Assembly (NCBI GenBank): GCA_963575645.1
Contig: OY754471.1
Span: 31,938,401 to 32,002,400, forward strand
Source: Xanthostigma xanthostigma
Lineage: Eukaryota; Arthropoda; Insecta; Raphidioptera; Raphidiidae
Reading direction: 5' to 3'
DNA: 64,000 bases
Position numbers and translations under genes: made by a program. The notes beneath the pieces were generated by a model, which saw nothing but the letters and a program-made list of their open reading frames with translations, made no database searches and was not told the origin of the DNA. Below, one piece after another: positions 10,264-20,789 of the stretch; within the stretch, counting starts at the first letter, position 1, and each line of letters opens with the position of its first letter.

Positions 10264-12780
10264 CATTTGAATTTGAATTTATTTACTTACTTTTACATTA
10301 TTTTTACAAAATGCAATTATAATATGTAAGTTTTCCTACCCAACTTGGCAGAGCCAGTTCCAGGGTAGGAAACAAAACATTTTACAATTTGAATTGGTAT
10401 TTGTAGCGTATCTTTTCAAAATACGAATTGAAAAAAAAAAATTGAAAGAAAATAAATAAAATGAATTAATAATAACTTACGGAGTTTTAGATAATTCAGA
10501 GTGATTGAGGATGCTGTAAACAATTTTTGAGTTGTTTCCATGTAACAACCAGCCGAATATTTGTTTATTAAATGTTTGTAGGCGCTTTATTTTCTTGAAT
10601 TTAACAGGTATGCTGTTGTATAGCTTAGGAGCAAGGAATACCGCATGGTTTTGGCTAAAAGTCTTCGACATTTTTGGCACTTGTATGGGATTTTGGGACA
10701 TCATTCTTGTTTCATAATTATGATGATATGGGATACGGTTTTCTGGCTTTTTATGGAACAGGGATAGAGCAGCTTTAGCAAATAATTGAGTAATATTCAA
10801 TACTCGAAATTCGCTAAAGAGTTCTAAGGAAGGGTAACGACGAGGTTTTTTATGGATTATCCGGAGAAGGAGTTTTTGGGTGGAAGCAAGTGACATCAGT
10901 GCAGATTTGTACGTGCCACCCCAGATAGAAATGCCATATTCGATCACTGATTGGCACAGAGCAAAGTATACCTGTCTTAACAACTCCATGTGTAATATGT
11001 TTCTAAGTGTTATGAATATGTGACAAAGTTTTCTTAATTTTTTTGATAATGTGTCAGTATGTAAATTCCATTTGAGGTGTCTGTCTACTATTAATCCTAA
11101 ATATTTAATGTGTTGTACTTGTACTAGTGGTGCGCATGTGCAGTTATGTTGATTCTGTGTGCATGTATGTGATGTGTGTATTGTGATTTTTGTGTTTTGT
11201 GGTTGGCCAGCTATTGTGGGACTGAATGTGATGTATTTTGTTTTGTTAATGTTTAGTGTTAGGAGATTATTGTTAAGCCATTGGTATACCCTGTTCATCC
11301 CAGCATTCGCTCTAGCTACGGCTTGGTCCCATGAGTTACCTGAAAAGTACAGGGCAGTATCATCTGCAAAGGAAATGACTTCACCATCTATGTCGATGTT
11401 ACATAAATCATTAACATATATTAAAAATAAAATTGGAGACAGCACGGTTCCTTGAGGAAGTCCAAAGTTTAATGATATGCTGTCACTGCATTTCCCGTTC
11501 ACTTTCGCAATCTGACTCCTGTCTGTCAGGTAACTCATGAACCATTTTAGAGCGACGCCACGCACACCGATCTCGGACAATTTTTTGCATAGGATTTTAT
11601 GCGAGACAGTCTCGAATGCTTTTGCCAAATCAAGAAATATAACTAAATTTTTTTGGTCATTGTCAATGTCAGTCACTAAAGTAGTAGTCAGTCTCATTAG
11701 TGCGTCATTTGTGTTAAGTCCATCCCTAAATCCATATTGGTTTGGTGATAAAAATTTATTATTTTCTAAAAATTTCGTGATGCGGATTTTGATAGCTTTT
11801 TCCAAAACTTTACTTATTGTATTAGTAAGTGATATAGGTCTATAATTGTCGAGTATTTTTGGGTCGCCAGTTTTAAAGATGGGGCAGACAATTGTATTTT
11901 TAAAATGGTCGGGTACAACACCTTCACTAATACTTTTGTTTATTATATATGTCAACGGTATTGTTATGTAAGTTTTAGTCTTTTTTAGTAGGTCTGTCGT
12001 TATACTATCAGGTCCTGGTGCTGTATTCGTTTTGAGTTCGTCTATTAGTCGCATAGTTTCTATTTCTGCCACCGGTGTGAGGAATATAGAATTAGTTAGG
12101 TGATACTTGGAAGTAAAGGAGTTGACCATATTATCCTCAGTTGTATTTAAATTATTAATTATTTTTGTAGCCAGTTTATTTCCGATATTAGCAAAATGAG
12201 TGTTAAAATTATTTGCTACTGTTTTAGGGTCTGTTGTAGCGTCAAAGGTGTTACCATTTATTTGTACTGAATTAATGTCTTTGGTTTTACAGGTCTGTAT
12301 GTCAGCTGCGTTTTTAATAATTTTCCATGTTTTTTTTAAGTCCGTTTTATTTTTTATGATTTGGTTATGATAGTACTGCTGTTTTGTAGTCTTGACTAGT
12401 TTGTTGCACATATTTCTATATTTTCGATAGTAGTCATGTAACGCTAGATTATTAGGAAATCGTTTTGTTTGTCTATGTAGTTTGTCTCGTCGATGTATTG
12501 ATTTTAAGATTCCTTGGGTAATCCATGGCTTTAACGTTCTTTGTCGGTGTGTAAAAAAAATTGTCTGTGTTGCTTCGTTTATGTTCGTCTGTAAAATTTG
12601 GATGAAATTGTCTGTAGCCTCATTTATGTTATTGTTTTGTGTTACAGTGCTCCAAGTTTCTGAGCTTAATAAAGTCTGTAAGTGTTTGATGCTCCGCCCA
12701 GACGCAGCTAGATGCCTGTGCCATATGAAATAGGTTATTTTGGCCCGTCTGCAACTTCTAATTCCAAGCAAAATTTTCAA
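10264..12780 (-). mobile_element. 5'-truncated LINE (non-LTR retrotransposon)
   Basis: Minus-strand element consisting of an ORF2 that lacks the endonuclease, a 3' UTR (10476 down to about 10264) and a short repeated tail, AAATTCAAATTCAAATG. Tails made of a few copies of a short unit rather than poly(A) are usual for CR1/L2/jockey-type LINEs. The 5' end must lie near 12700: the first 30 or so codons of the frame do not look like LINE protein and probably belong to the flank. No target duplication was found. Confidence 0.85.
10477..12780 (-). CDS. LINE ORF2, reverse transcriptase part
   Basis: 767 codons without interruption on the minus strand, stop at 10477-10479. It encodes the reverse transcriptase that copies the element's RNA at a nicked chromosomal site. 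Visible landmarks: linker PWITQGILKSIHRRDK (residues 85-100), APGPDSI (254-260), NYRPISL (312-318), the A-box aspartate in FLDLAKAFETVSH (383-394), the B-box GLPQGTVLSPILFLIYVNDL (440-459), the catalytic FADD (471-474), and the C-terminal LAPKLYNSIP block. The N-terminal apurinic-type endonuclease of a full ORF2 is missing, so this copy cannot nick its own targets although its polymerase motifs look intact. The overall style is CR1/L2/jockey-like; I cannot fix the clade by eye. The annotated ATG is only the first in the frame and is not a native start. The lack of stops suggests recent insertion. Confidence 0.92.
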   Translation of the reverse strand: MKILLGIRSCRRAKITYFIWHRHLAASGRSIKHLQTLLSSETWSTVTQNNNINEATDNFIQILQTNINEATQTIFFTHRQRTLKPWITQGILKSIHRRDKLHRQTKRFPNNLALHDYYRKYRNMCNKLVKTTKQQYYHNQIIKNKTDLKKTWKIIKNAADIQTCKTKDINSVQINGNTFDATTDPKTVANNFNTHFANIGNKLATKIINNLNTTEDNMVNSFTSKYHLTNSIFLTPVAEIETMRLIDELKTNTAPGPDSITTDLLKKTKTYITIPLTYIINKSISEGVVPDHFKNTIVCPIFKTGDPKILDNYRPISLTNTISKVLEKAIKIRITKFLENNKFLSPNQYGFRDGLNTNDALMRLTTTLVTDIDNDQKNLVIFLDLAKAFETVSHKILCKKLSEIGVRGVALKWFMSYLTDRSQIAKVNGKCSDSISLNFGLPQGTVLSPILFLIYVNDLCNIDIDGEVISFADDTALYFSGNSWDQAVARANAGMNRVYQWLNNNLLTLNINKTKYITFSPTIAGQPQNTKITIHTSHTCTQNQHNCTCAPLVQVQHIKYLGLIVDRHLKWNLHTDTLSKKLRKLCHIFITLRNILHMELLRQVYFALCQSVIEYGISIWGGTYKSALMSLASTQKLLLRIIHKKPRRYPSLELFSEFRVLNITQLFAKAALSLFHKKPENRIPYHHNYETRMMSQNPIQVPKMSKTFSQNHAVFLAPKLYNSIPVKFKKIKRLQTFNKQIFGWLLHGNNSKIVYSILNHSELSKTP

Positions 12781-14086
12781 GCCTTACTCCATATTTTTTC
12801 CCTCATCACTGACGTCACACATACCCTTTCAAACGACCGCGAGCCGCCTAGCCTCGGCTAGCCCCTAACGTTCAGCCTCCTAGCCCTCAACTCATAGCTT
12901 CAACCTCTAATCTTCGACTCTATAGCTCTAAGCGCTAGCTGAAACCCCTAACGCCAACCTCTAGCTTCTGCCATAGGATTTCAGGCTTGACAATTTTGTT
13001 TGGGGCTGGGGATTGCAGAACCGGCCAATATAAGTATAACCTACTTTATGATTTTTTTATAAGTCAATCAAATTCGTGATTTTTGAACACTCGTATCTTG
13101 GAAACTGTCCCACGTACACTTAAGAAATTTGGTACACTACTTCTTTATGATAACCTTAAACCCTCTGAAAAAAATCAGCTCTGTGAAGTGTGACGTAACT
13201 AGTCTTCGTGTAAATATAGCAGTGCTTTGCGAGAACTTGGACGACGCACGTCGTGCGCTATGACATATCGGAAACACTTTTGTGTGCACTTATGCTGGAT
13301 TGCATAGTGTTAGTTGGCAATAACCTTACACATTATGACCATTTGATTAGTTTTATGTACGTAGAAACAGTTAAGATCATTGTATTTTTTTTTATTATGT
13401 AGAACATAAAAGTTGTGTAATTCAGCATTAAATTCTTGGAATTATGCGATATTAATTTACAAATATCCTCAATTTTTATACTTACGATATTTGTAATCTA
13501 GAATATGAAGATTTTTCTCTTCTGTTTTTGTATAAACTGTTTTTGTTATACTTTGGCGCGTTATGAAAAAATGATGAGAGAGTTATTATTTAAACTGGAA
13601 CACAAACACTGTAACTGCTGTGACATCGACGTTTTAGAAGAAAAAAATTCAGGAAAAAAGCCCGAAGTCCTCTATGATTAAACAATTCTTGCATTTTAGA
13701 GATGCGATCGGTTCCATTTGACACACATTGGTCCAAACGTGAACGGGCGGCTAAATCGTAATAAAACCGCACGAGGATGCGCATTTTTCAACGAATTTCG
13801 CTCATTTTTCTATTTTTCGAGACAGATCGACTGCGAAACTCGACCGTACGGTTTAGCTGTGAAAGCAAAAAGTTCGGGCCCACGGAGGGTTCCCATTTAA
13901 TTAACACGACGTATGCTTTTTGCTCATATAAAAATAATACTTTATTGCACATTAAAAAACGTACAAATAGCAAGGTTCAACCCACGTTGATCTTCCACCT
14001 AGCCGTAGGTATATAATTTTTTTTTACATTAAAAAAAATCTAAAATAATAACTACACCAGTTGCTCTGCCAGTAATTTGTTGTAAA
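12781..14086. other. No gene seen; C-rich minisatellite-like block
   Basis: 12835-12970 is a strand-asymmetric block of degenerate units of the form CCTCTAGCTT, CCTAACG and CCTAGC, unlike its AT-rich surroundings. The remainder shows short frames only; 13040-13200 and 13300-13560 hold nothing I recognise. Confidence 0.45.
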
Positions 14087-14234
14087 CTAGCGGTCCTGCC
14101 CGGTTTCACCCGGGTGCAAAAGAACGAATGGTCAAGGAAGGGACATGAGTACGCGCATTCATCTTAGTTTACCGAGATGAATGTTGTGTCCAAACTTCAT
14201 AATGATCAGCGTTACCATTCAAAAGTTTTTGTCG

Positions 14235-14578
14235 TTAAAAAGCAGTATTTATACTTTTTTTAAGTAATAAATTTCTTTTAATATAATAAATATTTAATTG
14301 AAAACACTAGGAAAATTATTTTCATATAGGTTTTCTAATGAGCTATTAGATTTATTTAATTTTAATTAGTCGTAAAAAAATTTTAAAAAATTGAAATGTA
14401 AGCCTTAGAAGAAAGCAATGTAGAAAATAAAAAAAATAAAAGTATATTCGCCGACGTGGAGCTTGAATTCTAGACCCTGGCATTAAGAGTCTTACGCTCT
14501 ACCGACTGAGATATCCGGGCTTGTAAACTTGAGGCGCTAATATTGCAATATTTAGTTAAGGAATTTTACCTGATAATA
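14235..14578 (-). mobile_element. tRNA-related retroposon insertion
   Basis: A 344-bp insertion flanked by the direct repeat TTTGTCG (14228-14234 and 14579-14585), the first copy being part of the interrupted host repeat. On the minus strand a tRNA-Lys-like sequence (14449-14520) lies about 60 bp from the right end, followed by an AT-rich body. The left part (AAAAAGCAGTATTTATAC onward) recurs at 35082-35102 and 36931-37030, so it is a dispersed family. tRNA-derived head, AT-rich tail and a 7-bp TSD together suggest a SINE. Confidence 0.65.
14449..14520 (-). tRNA. tRNA-Lys(CTT)-like pseudogene
   Basis: On the minus strand GCCCGGATATCTCAGTCGGT matches the 5' half of tRNA-Lys including the A box, and an anticodon loop with CTT (GACTCTTAATG) follows. 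The T-arm is degraded (TCTAGAATTCAAGC in place of a canonical GGTTCGA B box) and the acceptor stem no longer pairs fully. It is probably the head of the surrounding SINE-like insertion rather than a working tRNA gene. Confidence 0.6.
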
Positions 14579-14902
14579 TTTGTCGGACGGACTAATTTTG
14601 AGATACATTTTGCAACATTTTTCATTGATGTTCCGCTCCAATTGGTCGTAGCGTAATATTATATAGCCTATAGCCTTCCTCGATAAATGGACTATCCAAC
14701 AAAAATTTTTTTTTTCAATTCGAACCAGTAGTTTCTGAGATTATCGCGGTCAACCAAACAAACAAACAAACTCTACAGCCTTATATATCAGTTGTAAATA
14801 TATGTAGAAAAGTTTTTTTTTATTATAAGTCTTGACTTCAGCAGGCAGATCATTCCACAGATTTGATGCAATATAGTCAGTCAGAACATGTTCTTTCATA
14901 TA

Positions 14903-15315
14903 CAGGTGACCGGTAATTTTTCGTATTCCTCTGGGAGAAGAAACTATGACTAATTTGGAATGATATAACCTCTATCACTTGAGGGTCGGAAATGTGTTAT
15001 TTTGGAGAACATCTACTTCGGTTTTTTTTTTACAAAAATCCGAATTTTGGGAGTTAAAAATTAAAAAAAAATAGTCTCACTTTTAGGCGTGAATTTTTCC
15101 ATGATTTGATAGCTTACTAATTGGCCAACCTTCCTACAGCTAAAAACCACGAAATTAACTGTTAGATTTCACGGTGTTGTTAAAATTTTCAAAAAACAAA
15201 ATAAAAAATATTGACATAAAAAATGACTCATTTCCGACGCCAGGTGAGGTTAGATCATCCAAATTAGTCATAGTTTCTTCTCCCGAGAGGAATACGAGCA
15301 ATTACCGGTCACGTG
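14903..15315. mobile_element. Tc1/mariner-type MITE
   Basis: Left end CAGGTGACCGGTAATTTTTC and right end (reverse complement CACGTGACCGGTAATTGCTC) are inverted repeats of about 70 to 100 bp that include GGAGAAGAAACTATGACTAA. TA lies at both borders (14901-14902 and 15316-15317). The 413-bp element is non-coding. Confidence 0.75.
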
Positions 15316-15317
15316 TA

Positions 15318-15910
15318 TAGTATAGCTTATGGGAATATATTTAAGACGAAATATTTTCAGTAGATAGCCGTGAACGACGATTTCTGTTGCAACAGTAGAT
15401 AGCGGGTTCTAAAGCTAAACGGGCGCTGTCATCCTGAACGCGGCGGTAGCTTGTAGGTACACATACAAACATAAATTCAGACGCATATATTTAATGACCT
15501 ATTTTAGCAAATACACCATCGTTGCGACCTAGATTGTTGTATAACTGGGAGTTTCAGTACGCCTGACGGTTTTTTGTCGTTTATTATTATTTAGTAGTAT
15601 ACCTGTCCAAAGTACAGTATAGAGTAGAGAATCAGTGATTAATGGTGGCTGGCCGTTGACGATTTTGACATTAACGAAACGAAACTGTAGCCTGTGTCAT
15701 GTCAAGTAATTGAAAAACATCTGATTTCAGATATAGGTTCTAATCTCTCTGCGAACGGTAATATTATTGCCACGGTCATGCGCAGTAGCTAAAACACGTT
15801 TCAACCGAGATACGAACTGTTGTCGAACTTAAAGCGTTCCAATCGAATTTGTGACAATTTGGTGACGGTTTCAAAACTATCATTACTATGCATGGGTTAA
15901 CTTCGTGATA
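15318..15910. other. No gene seen
   Basis: Mixed-composition sequence without a convincing frame or repeat end. Confidence 0.4.
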
Positions 15911-16327
15911 TCAGTAACTAGAGGTCGCTAGTCCGTATGTTTACCATAAGTGAAAATGTCGTCAGTTGAGAGAGAGAACGCTGCAGAAAGCCCAGAAAAC
16001 CAGATATGTGTTTAATGCATAGAGATATTATACTAGAATACGCGAGTGAGCCATGAAAGTGTCTGCTATTCAGAGAGAGAAAAGTTCCTTATTTCTATGG
16101 TAACCAATGATACGAAACAATGCTGATTTGAGTAAACATGTCTGGACCCGCTGCATCGTTCTCTCTCTCAACTTTCGCTTATGGCAAGCATACGAACTAG
16201 CGAACTCTAGTTACTTATATCTCTATGGTTTACTCAAATCAGCATTGTTTTGTATCATTAGTTACCATAGACTATAGAGATAAGGAACTGTTCTCTGTCT
16301 GAATTGCAGACACTTTCACGGCTCACT
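15911..16327. repeat. Interleaved inverted repeats A-B-A'-B'
   Basis: A is 15911-15990 and B is 16045-16136. A' (16141-16215) is the reverse complement of A, and B' (16228-16327) is the reverse complement of B. Shared strings include GTTGAGAGAGAGAACG in A and CAATGCTGATTTGAGTAAAC in B. A simple palindrome would have the order A-B-B'-A'; here each half is inverted in place, and the A' to B' junction keeps a CATAGAGATAT linker that also lies between A and B. No coding capacity. Confidence 0.75.
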
Positions 16328-17258
16328 AGTAAATAGTAAACTAAAATGAAACAGTGGCAACTGCATGCGCACTTTATTACGTTTGTCTCCATAGATTGTT
16401 TATCTTTGTTTAATAACTATAGGTAGTTTCTTGTTTATAAACAAAATATTATGTGTTTTTTGGCTGCATTGTGCGAAATTAATTTAATTTAGTACATACG
16501 TAGTTTATTTTTATTTCTTTTGATAGTTGAATTAAATTTAATTAAAAATATGAGGAGCGAGGGCGATGGCGATTTTTTTTCTGCTATTAAAAAAAAAGAT
16601 AAAAGGACAAAAATGACATTTTTTCCGATTTTTTTAAATTTAATTCTATATAACAACATTACAAATGTTCTCATGATTTTGCTAAATAAATTTGGCATTT
16701 ATCATAACATATTTTTCGTTTCACAGCAAACATTTTTTATTTTATTCTCCAATGTTGAAGTGCTGCATAAGAAATTTCTCTTCAAAAAATAATATTATAA
16801 AGCTTTTATCTTTGGTCATATAAATCCTAGAATCTAAATTGGAATTTGAGTTTGACAATTGACATATTTTGATGCACAATATAGATTACCTCAAATATCT
16901 TTCTCACTCTTTGATCACAAAACGGTCACAAAAGCGTTCCTACTAATGTCAAGATGTACCGTCACAAAACAGTGGAAAGTCGAATCAATGTCAATGTGTG
17001 TACCGTCACAAAACAATGCAAAACCGCTAGAAACAGTTTCGATACGGTTAAAGCATGTAGGAACATAACTTTTGTTAAAACTCTTTGTATTTCGTTGGTT
17101 TTAAATAACGAACCTACAGGCTTTGTGAAACTCTCCGGGTGTCGCTAACTGGCAATTATATTTGAAAATAGTTGCACCTTTATTTTTGCGCTGTAATATC
17201 GAGATTTTGTTATGAAAAACGCGAGCCCAACTCTATTTTGACCGGTTTATTAATAATA
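16328..17258. other. No gene seen
   Basis: AT-rich, with a short direct repeat ACCGTCACAAAACA (about 16959 and 17001). No protein or repeat end recognised. Confidence 0.4.
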
Positions 17259-18099
17259 CAGTAGAACCTCTTCAAGTCGAAAACCTCCAAAACTCGAAAA
17301 AATGTTTTGCCTCAAAACTTTCATTACTCGAAATCTCAACCTTCTATAGGTCGAAATAATCAGTGAGTCCCTACAAGCCATTTCGGTACATATTTTCTCT
17401 CCATAACTTGAAAAAATAAATTGAACCTCTGTATCTCGAATATAGCAATGTATGATTTGCAACCTTTACAACTCGATCATTAAAATTAATTTTTTGGGGA
17501 GCTGCAAATACTGACATAATTTTTAAATTGCAAAAATATGCCGTAAGGACATTAGCCGGTTTAAGAGCACGAGATACATGCAGAGGGGTATTTAGGAGAC
17601 ATGGTCTTATGACGCTTCCCTGTGTGTATATTTATGAATGTCTTATGTTTGTCAGGAAAAATCCGTCAGTTTTTGAAAATTATAAATTGAACCATAATCT
17701 CAACACTAGGGGAGCAAATGATTTTCGTTTGCCAGCTCATTCCTTAACTTCCTTTGAGGGAGGTGCACTTTACAACTGTTTAAAGTTATACAACTCTTCC
17801 AACTAAAATAAAGAACATTGAGTCGCTGCCTCGTTTCAAGGAAGTTCTAGGGAATGAACTGGTAAACAAAGAATTTTACAAACTAAGTGATTTTATGATG
17901 TAAACAATTTTAAATGACTTGTTACAAACTTTTGTCAATTGTAACGAAAAATATATTATTATTATTATTATTATTATTAGAATGAATCTTAACTTCTACT
18001 ACTAAATCCGCCCAAATCGAAATCTTTCGTAAGTCGAAAACTATATAACTCGAATTTTTTGGCGTCTCCCTTGAAGTTCGACTTACAGAGGTTCTACTG
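17259..18099. mobile_element. pogo-like non-autonomous element
   Basis: Begins CAGTAGAACCTCTTCAAGTC and ends GACTTACAGAGGTTCTACTG, inverted repeats typical of pogo/Tigger elements, with TA at both borders (17257-17258 and 18100-18101). AAGTCGAAA and CTCGAA strings are scattered inside both ends. No pogo transposase is present. The middle is occupied by a LINE fragment (17492-17979), inserted after the element itself. Confidence 0.85.
17492..17979 (+). pseudogene. LINE ORF2 C-terminal fragment with ATT tail
   Basis: From about 17492 the frame reads FWGAANTDIIFKLQKYAVRT and continues through RDTCRGVFRRHGLMTLP, CVYIYECLMFVRKNPSVF, a HNLNTRGANDFRLP block and YNCLKLYNS. This is the C-terminal region of a CR1/L2-like ORF2, downstream of the reverse transcriptase. 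The frame meets TAA at 17804-17806. The conserved continuation (KNIESLPRFKEVLGNELV) resumes in another frame and ends at TAA 17900-17902, so the copy carries a small frameshift deletion. After a short 3' UTR it ends in (ATT)n at 17951-17979, the usual short-unit LINE tail. It differs from the LINE at 10-12.8 kb. It is 5'-truncated, dead, and nested in a pogo-like element. Confidence 0.85.
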
Positions 18100-18281
18100 T
18101 ATAAAACGACTGCACGTTATAGAAAACGGCTTGTAAAGTGTGTAGGTGGTTTTTCCTCATAGTATTTTTTCTATTGCTGTCATATTTCTATTAATATAGC
18201 TGAGAAAAGGACCACGGCTATCAGCGTTTTAAAAAATGCCGTCCGATGTCGTTAGTGTACACTGTGCATGTCAATAGGTAT

Positions 18282-18385
18282 GTTCCAAGCAGTCATCAAA
18301 GCTGTTTGTATCGGTTTGGAACACGTTTTAGCTTCTCCGCATATGCGGTTGACGGTTTCGTTACCGTTTGCTGGCTGCTTGGAAC
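18282..18385. mobile_element. Small MITE (GTTCCAAGCAG ends)
   Basis: GTTCCAAGCAG at the left and CTGCTTGGAAC at the right flank about 80 bp that include GACGGTTTCGTTACCGTTTG. The same ends and an AACGGTAATAAAAC-like interior occur in the element at 54168-54334, so they are one family. Confidence 0.6.
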
Positions 18386-19057
18386 GATTCTAATATTTAT
18401 TAGGGTTTATAGAATGCCTCAAAGTGCAAATAATAGTTTATGTATACTTTTTTAAAGATAATAATCTAAAACGTATTACAGTGACGCATTTCTAGGTTAG
18501 GGTATGATGTCTGTCGACTGTTAAGCGACAATTGCAACCTGTATTTGTGAAACAAGTTTTCTAAAAATACCTAATGTACATTTAAAATATATTTTACAAT
18601 TTTCAAACACTCATTTATGTCAATGCTCTTTTTGGTGCTCAAGTTTTTTTTTTCATTTCGCCTCCGTGGAAACTGCTTAACTTCATCCACTTGCACATAG
18701 ACCATACTATATTCATTTTCAATACGAAGGAGATGTAAACAAAATATACTATCGTTCGAGTGTTCTGACCGGCTCAAAAAACAAAAGAACGCACACACAA
18801 TGCGCATATACCTATTATATGTATTACTTCGAGTGTCGGTTTCGTTTCGGCCGTTTGAGTTTAGTTACCGATAGTGAAGTGGTTGAATGGCTAACTAGTT
18901 AATTCTAAAAACAGAAACAGTTGATTCGCTGACGAACGATTAACAATTAATTTAATCAGCTCGTTGAATCAACGCCCACTGCAAGTGAAACATATCAACT
19001 TGCTGCACCTGACAATAATCAGTAAGCGACTTATGGCCATATTCATAAACGCTATTA
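18386..19057. other. No gene seen
   Basis: The region includes a 78-codon minus-strand frame (18571-18807) without any motif I recognise. Confidence 0.4.
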
Positions 19058-20346
19058 ATAGACCAACTCAATTAAGCAAAATTCCAGGACCTAAATGCTA
19101 ACTACATACTGACGATGGATTCTTGTAAACCATATCACAAACAAGTAATAAAAAAAACCCAGTCGTGATTCGCATAAAAAACAAAATGGCGGCATGTTTA
19201 AGTTCGAAAATCCGATTTTTGTCCAGATATAAATTATTATCGAAGAAACTAAGAGTTTGAGTGAAAAATGTTTTATTAGAAAGTTGTAGGTAATATAAAA
19301 ACCTTCAAAATGGCGCCTGTTGAATCAAAATCGGTTCATTAGTTTATCGGTAAACAGCAAAAAACCCGTCGAAAAATGCTTTTTATTAAATTTGCAATAA
19401 CTTTTGCAATAATTATTTAGCGGTCTTGAAACTTTCCAAGAATGTGCTCCTTATTGAGCTTAAAAAGTAGCCGCAATTTGAGTGTTGAGAGATAAACAGG
19501 AGCCGAGATATTCAATTGTTTATTAAAAAAACCATTTTGGTAAAAGTGTTATTCTTCGGATTGAGGTACTCCGATTTTCAATTTTCAAGACGCATTCTAC
19601 TCTTTAAGAGTTGTACTTTAACGTAGAAAAAAATAAAAATGTAATATTTCAGTTCAATTGTTTAAAATTGGCTCTAAAAATGATATTACTTTTTTTCCGC
19701 TTAAACAAATGCAATAACTTTTTAAATTGCATTCGTACTGAAATGCAACTTTGATAATCGTACAGCTGGTATTTTTTTACAAATTTTAAAACAAAAAAAA
19801 TTCGTTCTACGACCTTCAGAAGCCGAGATAATTTTTTTTTTCATTTTAATCCTGCGGCTTCGTTATTTCATGCACAGGACTCAGATTTGGAGGTACTCTA
19901 GTTGAGTTCCTATATTTTTGATAAAAAATTATTATCAACAGTTTCGTTGCCTCTTTACAATAGATAATAACGTTGAAGTATCAGCTGTCTAAGAGGCAGG
20001 GTGAGAGGAGAACAGCCGATTCTGTCAGAGTGGCCGCTTCCGAAACTGATTTCGTGCGTTCAATTTCAAAGGGGCTTCCAAAGTCGTATATTTGTAAGCT
20101 TCTACTACAGCCACAAAAATCCTTTCTAATAAAACATTTTTCACTCAAACTCTTAGTTTCTTCAATAATAATTTATATCTGGACAAAAAGCGGATTTTCG
20201 AACTTAAACATGCCGCCATTTTGTTTTTTATGCGAATCACGACTGGGTTTTTTTTATTACTTGTTTGTGATATGGTTTACAAGAATCCATCGTCAGTATG
20301 TAGTTAGCATTTAGGTCCTGGAATTCCTCTGAAATTGCTTAATTGA
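19058..20346. mobile_element. Long-TIR non-coding element, about 1.3 kb
   Basis: Arms of roughly 230 to 250 bp (from about 19060 and ending about 20346) are inverted copies. They begin ATAGACCAACTCAATTAAGC and include ACAAAATGGCGGCATG and its complement. Small differences exist between arms. The internal 800 bp has no transposase; the 113-codon frame at 19973-20314 runs through the right arm and is not a gene. Confidence 0.8.
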
Positions 20347-20789
20347 GTTGGTCTATAAAGATAGAAATTAAATTACTAATCTTCGAACAAATTTATTCGT
20401 TAGATTAAAATTTATTTCCAATTCACCAAGCATATTACCACGTAAAATAGTTAGTTGACGAATAAATACACACTGCACTAAACTCCTGGGTATTTTTGTT
20501 GAATATTGTGACGTTCACTCAAAAATCCGACCGATGGTCTTAATGTAGACGTCAAAACAACCAATTTCATAAAATAATAATGTTTTATCTTAGCCCAATT
20601 GCACACAAAACTTTCACCAACATTAATGTTTTACAACTATACACTTCACAAAAGGTTTAATAATAGTATATTGTGCGACTAGTGAGAGAAGAAGATTCCA
20701 TGAGCGTGAAATTTGCCGCACGAGCGTAGCGAGTGCGGTAACACGCACGCGAGTGGAATATTCTCCTTCGATCAATGGTCGCACATAAT
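20347..20789. other. Unassigned repeat-like sequence
   Basis: A local GC-rich segment at 20710-20760 (GCACGAGCGTAGCGAGTGCG) contains short inverted strings. No gene. Confidence 0.4.

Larger units (their letters stand above)
14087..14790 (-). mobile_element. CTAG family 1 copy, split by a retroposon
   Basis: Same repeat as 5468-5815: on the + strand it begins CTAGCGGTCCTGCCCGGTTT and ends CTTATATATCA. It is interrupted by a 344-bp insertion (14235-14578). GTTGTAAA occurs immediately before the element (14079-14086) and immediately after it (from 14791), which looks like an 8-bp target duplication. That would not be expected for a Helitron and is the main reason the class of this family is left open. 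Confidence 0.6.

Noticed and set aside
10532..12733. Several + strand frames opposite the LINE
   Set aside because: Antisense shadows of the reverse transcriptase frame.
19973..20314. 113-codon frame near 20 kb
   Set aside because: Its second half is the right arm of a long inverted repeat; no conserved domain.
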